Shown here piece after piece: positions 40,727-42,546 of a stretch of DNA of 42,546 bases; the stretch's first letter is position 1, and every line of letters begins with the position of its first letter. A model generated the notes under the pieces. That model searched no databases. It saw only the letters and a list, made by a program, of their open reading frames with translations, and was not told where the DNA came from. The stretch covers positions 1 to 42,546 of the forward strand of contig JAJDVI010000008.1 of assembly GCA_022826195.1 (NCBI GenBank), in the 5' to 3' direction. Made by a program: the position numbers and the translations under genes. The stretch comes from Acidobacteriota bacterium. Lineage in GTDB: Bacteria > Acidobacteriota > Vicinamibacteria > Marinacidobacterales > Marinacidobacteraceae.

Positions 40727-41590
40727 ATGAACTGGCAGTTTCTCGACGGTCCGCTTCTGTTCAAGATCGCCGCCTCGGTCCTCCTGGTTGCGCTCGTCCT
40801 GACGCTCCGGGCGGCGCTTTCGCGGACGCTTCGCCGGGCGGCGCCAAAGTCCGAGATCCGCCGCCGCTGGCTGGTCACGATCCGCAACGTGGCGTGGGTG
40901 GTGATCGCCCTGGGCCTCGTGCCGATCTGGTTGGAGACGATCGGGAACTTCGGCACCGCCATCCTGGCCGTCGCCGTCGCCGTGGTGATCGCGACCAAGG
41001 AGTTGATTCAGGGCGTGCTCGGCAGCTTCGTCCGCACCGCGACGGACATGTACTCCATTGGCGATCGGATCGAGGTGGGTTCTCATCGCGGCGACGTTGT
41101 CGACCTCAACCTCTTCTCGACGACGATTCTGGAGGTCGGCCCCAGGGCCCCAAGTCACCTGCGGACCGGACGCACGATCAGCATTCCCAACGGCATGCTG
41201 CTGACCACGACGGTCACGAACGAGTCCAGCATGAACCGGTTCGTCGTGCACACTCTTTCGGTCCCCGTTTCGCTCGACGACGACTGGAAGAAGGCGGAGG
41301 CGGCTCTCCTGGAGGCTGCCGAGATCGAGTGCACTCCGTTTCTGGAGGAAGCGCGCCGGCACATGGCGACGCTCGAGCGCGAGCACGGTCTGAGCCGGCT
41401 TCCGCTGAAACCGCGGGTCCTGCTGGAACTCGATCAACCCGACCGCGTCAACCTGCTCGTCCGCGTTCCAGCCCCCGTGGGGCGCCAGGGAGCCGTCGAA
41501 CAGGCCATCCTGCGCCGCTACCTGGAGGGCCAGCCGTGGAGGAAGGATCGGGTCTCGACGACTTCGGTTGCGGATAGCGCCGCTACGTAG
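40727..41590 (+). CDS. MscS-family mechanosensitive ion channel
   Basis: This 287-residue inner-membrane channel has TM segments near residues 10-30 (LLFKIAASVLLVALVLTL) and 50-70 (VAWVVIALGLVPIWL). The pore-lining helix region is IGNFGTAILAVAVAVVIATK, and the β-domain (YSIGDRIEVGSHRGDVVDL; TISIPNGMLLTTTVTN) is followed by an αβ domain ending near 260. The layout matches MscS. The gene is unrelated in sequence to the smaller channel at 39000. ATG 40727 is preceded by GGAGGGG at 16 bases, rather far. It is probably transcribed from near 40634. It is the last recognisable gene in the window. Confidence 0.9.
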   Translation: MNWQFLDGPLLFKIAASVLLVALVLTLRAALSRTLRRAAPKSEIRRRWLVTIRNVAWVVIALGLVPIWLETIGNFGTAILAVAVAVVIATKELIQGVLGSFVRTATDMYSIGDRIEVGSHRGDVVDLNLFSTTILEVGPRAPSHLRTGRTISIPNGMLLTTTVTNESSMNRFVVHTLSVPVSLDDDWKKAEAALLEAAEIECTPFLEEARRHMATLEREHGLSRLPLKPRVLLELDQPDRVNLLVRVPAPVGRQGAVEQAILRRYLEGQPWRKDRVSTTSVADSAAT

Positions 41591-42546
41591 TCGTGCTGCC
41601 GGTCCGGTTCCGTCGGCCGCGAGCGCTTCCGGCGGGGGTAGCGATGTCCGCCCGCGGCCCTGCGGACCGCCGCAAGCCCCTCGTAAGTCGTTGTTATCGC
41701 GGGCGAGTATACACGTCCGTCGAAAACGGAGGTCACATCTGGGGCCACTTCCTCAACGGCCCGGCAGTCCCGAATCCGAGAGGGCAGCGGCGGGAACTTC
41801 GACGACTCTCGAGCGCACGGGGCGGCGGGATCCGAGACCTCGAACCGCACCGGGCGGAGCAGCGGCAGGAACATACAGCACCTTCGGACCGCTGCCCGGC
41901 GCGCCGCCCCCGGACCACGATCACCGCCGTGACGCGGACGAACGGGCCCTTGTCGACGATCACGGCCGTCGGCGGATCGGGAAAACGGCGCGCCGCCGAC
42001 CCGAATCGCCGTCTGGGAGCCGTTCTGCCACGCAACCAGAGCTACCCCCCCTTTTGCTAGTGCTTTTGCGCGTCCCCGTGGGCACGATCCCGTTCTCCCC
42101 GTCGCGCTTGGGCTCCGGCGCCCCTGCCATTCGGGGTCAGGGTCTGGGCTGCAAGCGACCCCCCCTTTCGTGGCGAAAAACGGCCCCGTCGTGGAGTGCT
42201 TGTCGCACTCTCCTCCCAGGGCCGGGGGTCGCTTGCAGCCCGCGCCTCTGGCGCGAGTGATCCCTGCGGGAAGGCTTCCGGCCCCGCCCGCGGCGGGTCC
42301 AGCCGGCGGCGGCGGAGCCTCCGCAGGCGGCGCGGTCCTCGTCGGGGAGGCCCGGAGGTCGGGCGACAGCCCGCGGACGGCGCTCACGGCCTCGTGTGCC
42401 CGCTCCCCGGCTTCTTGGAGCCGGAGGGCCTCCGCCGCCTGGTCGAAGGCGACCTGCTCCGTCTGGGCGAGGTGGGCGGCGACCACAGCGGTGCGCCGCT
42501 GCGCATTGCGCGCACTGGCGCGGGGGTCCGGGGGCTGCGTCCCCGG
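41591..42546. other. Gene-poor right end with structured repeats
   Basis: I recognise no gene here. Several long open frames exist because the DNA is GC-rich. One minus-strand frame is open from the right edge and its first ~50 residues (RRTAVVAAHLAQTEQVAFD, QAAEALRLQEAG) look helical and could be the tail of a gene lying beyond the window. It later runs through the inverted repeat with Pro/Arg-rich sequence, so it is not annotated. Other structure: direct repeats CTTTTGC at 42051-42057 and 42063-42069 next to a run of C, and a complex inverted repeat at 42146-42255. Confidence 0.5.
42146..42241. repeat. 18-bp perfect inverted repeat with nested hairpins, origin-like
   Basis: GGGCTGCAAGCGACCCCC (42146-42163) is perfectly complementary to 42224-42241. 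Inside are TTTCG-TGG-CGAAA (42166-42178) and GAGTGC-TTGTC-GCACTC (42194-42210). Directly after, CGCGCC-TCT-GGCGCG forms another stem (42241-42255). Such nested palindromes are typical of replication or transfer origins (oriV/oriT) or transposon ends. No relaxase or Rep gene is visible in the window to confirm this. Confidence 0.45.

Noticed and set aside
41518..42546. A minus-strand protein open from the right edge
   Set aside because: It runs through the 18-bp inverted repeat and into the 3' end of mscS with Pro/Arg-rich sequence. Only the first ~50 residues look protein-like, and they cannot be assigned.

Overview
The window is a high-GC bacterial chromosome segment with closely packed housekeeping genes and many GTG or TTG starts. 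It contains outer-membrane β-barrel proteins of the DUF5916 type, a secreted gluzincin fused to a β-propeller and a barrel, and exported amidohydrolase-type enzymes. This mix points to a Gram-negative (two-membrane) bacterium, most likely of the Gemmatimonadota or a neighbouring FCB lineage. The phylum is an inference from gene content; there is no rRNA in the window.

Left end (1-3949): an accessory, visibly lower-GC block. It holds the tail of an unidentified gene, a small coiled-coil protein resembling plasmid mobilization protein MbeD/MobD, and a leftward type II restriction-modification pair. A 0.9-kb stretch without a recognisable gene follows; it contains a 326-bp unit bounded by near-perfect inverted repeats and a good leftward promoter.

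3950-12000: core genes. Leftward serS is followed by a rightward nicotinamidase-like gene and pncB (NAD salvage). Convergent to these is a leftward dprA-topA-xerC operon for DNA processing, with a GTGA overlap between topA and xerC. 12195-16480 is a rightward operon of a TPR protein, a lipoprotein and a gluzincin/β-propeller/β-barrel protein.

16480-20201: a damaged toxin-antitoxin locus. A broken HigB toxin precedes a HigA antitoxin fused to what looks like a PD-(D/E)XK nuclease domain. The module sits between two copies of the 3' end of a DUF72 gene. Upstream of DUF72 are a zinc-ribbon gene and mutM/fpg.

20218-29256: redox genes. They comprise a Tat-type spermidine-dehydrogenase-like flavoprotein, a divergent DAO-type oxidoreductase, and a leftward run of DUF5916 barrel, internally duplicated membrane protein, GMC oxidoreductase and Gfo/Idh/MocA oxidoreductase that looks like one uncharacterised pathway. 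Between the last two blocks lies a 217-nt region with a possible pseudoknotted RNA and a perfect Shine-Dalgarno sequence.

29473-41590: hisN-like phosphatase, a DUF4143 ATPase, a leftward operon of ABC-class ATPase, exported creatininase and exported amidohydrolase, then rightward fatty-acid desaturase, a divergent cold-shock-domain protein, an outer-membrane protein and two MscS-type channels. The two channels flank a truncated MgtE-N fragment joined to the C-terminal half of an SLC1-type symporter. The last 0.95 kb has no recognisable gene but carries an 18-bp perfect inverted repeat with nested hairpins, which could be an origin or transfer site of a mobile element.
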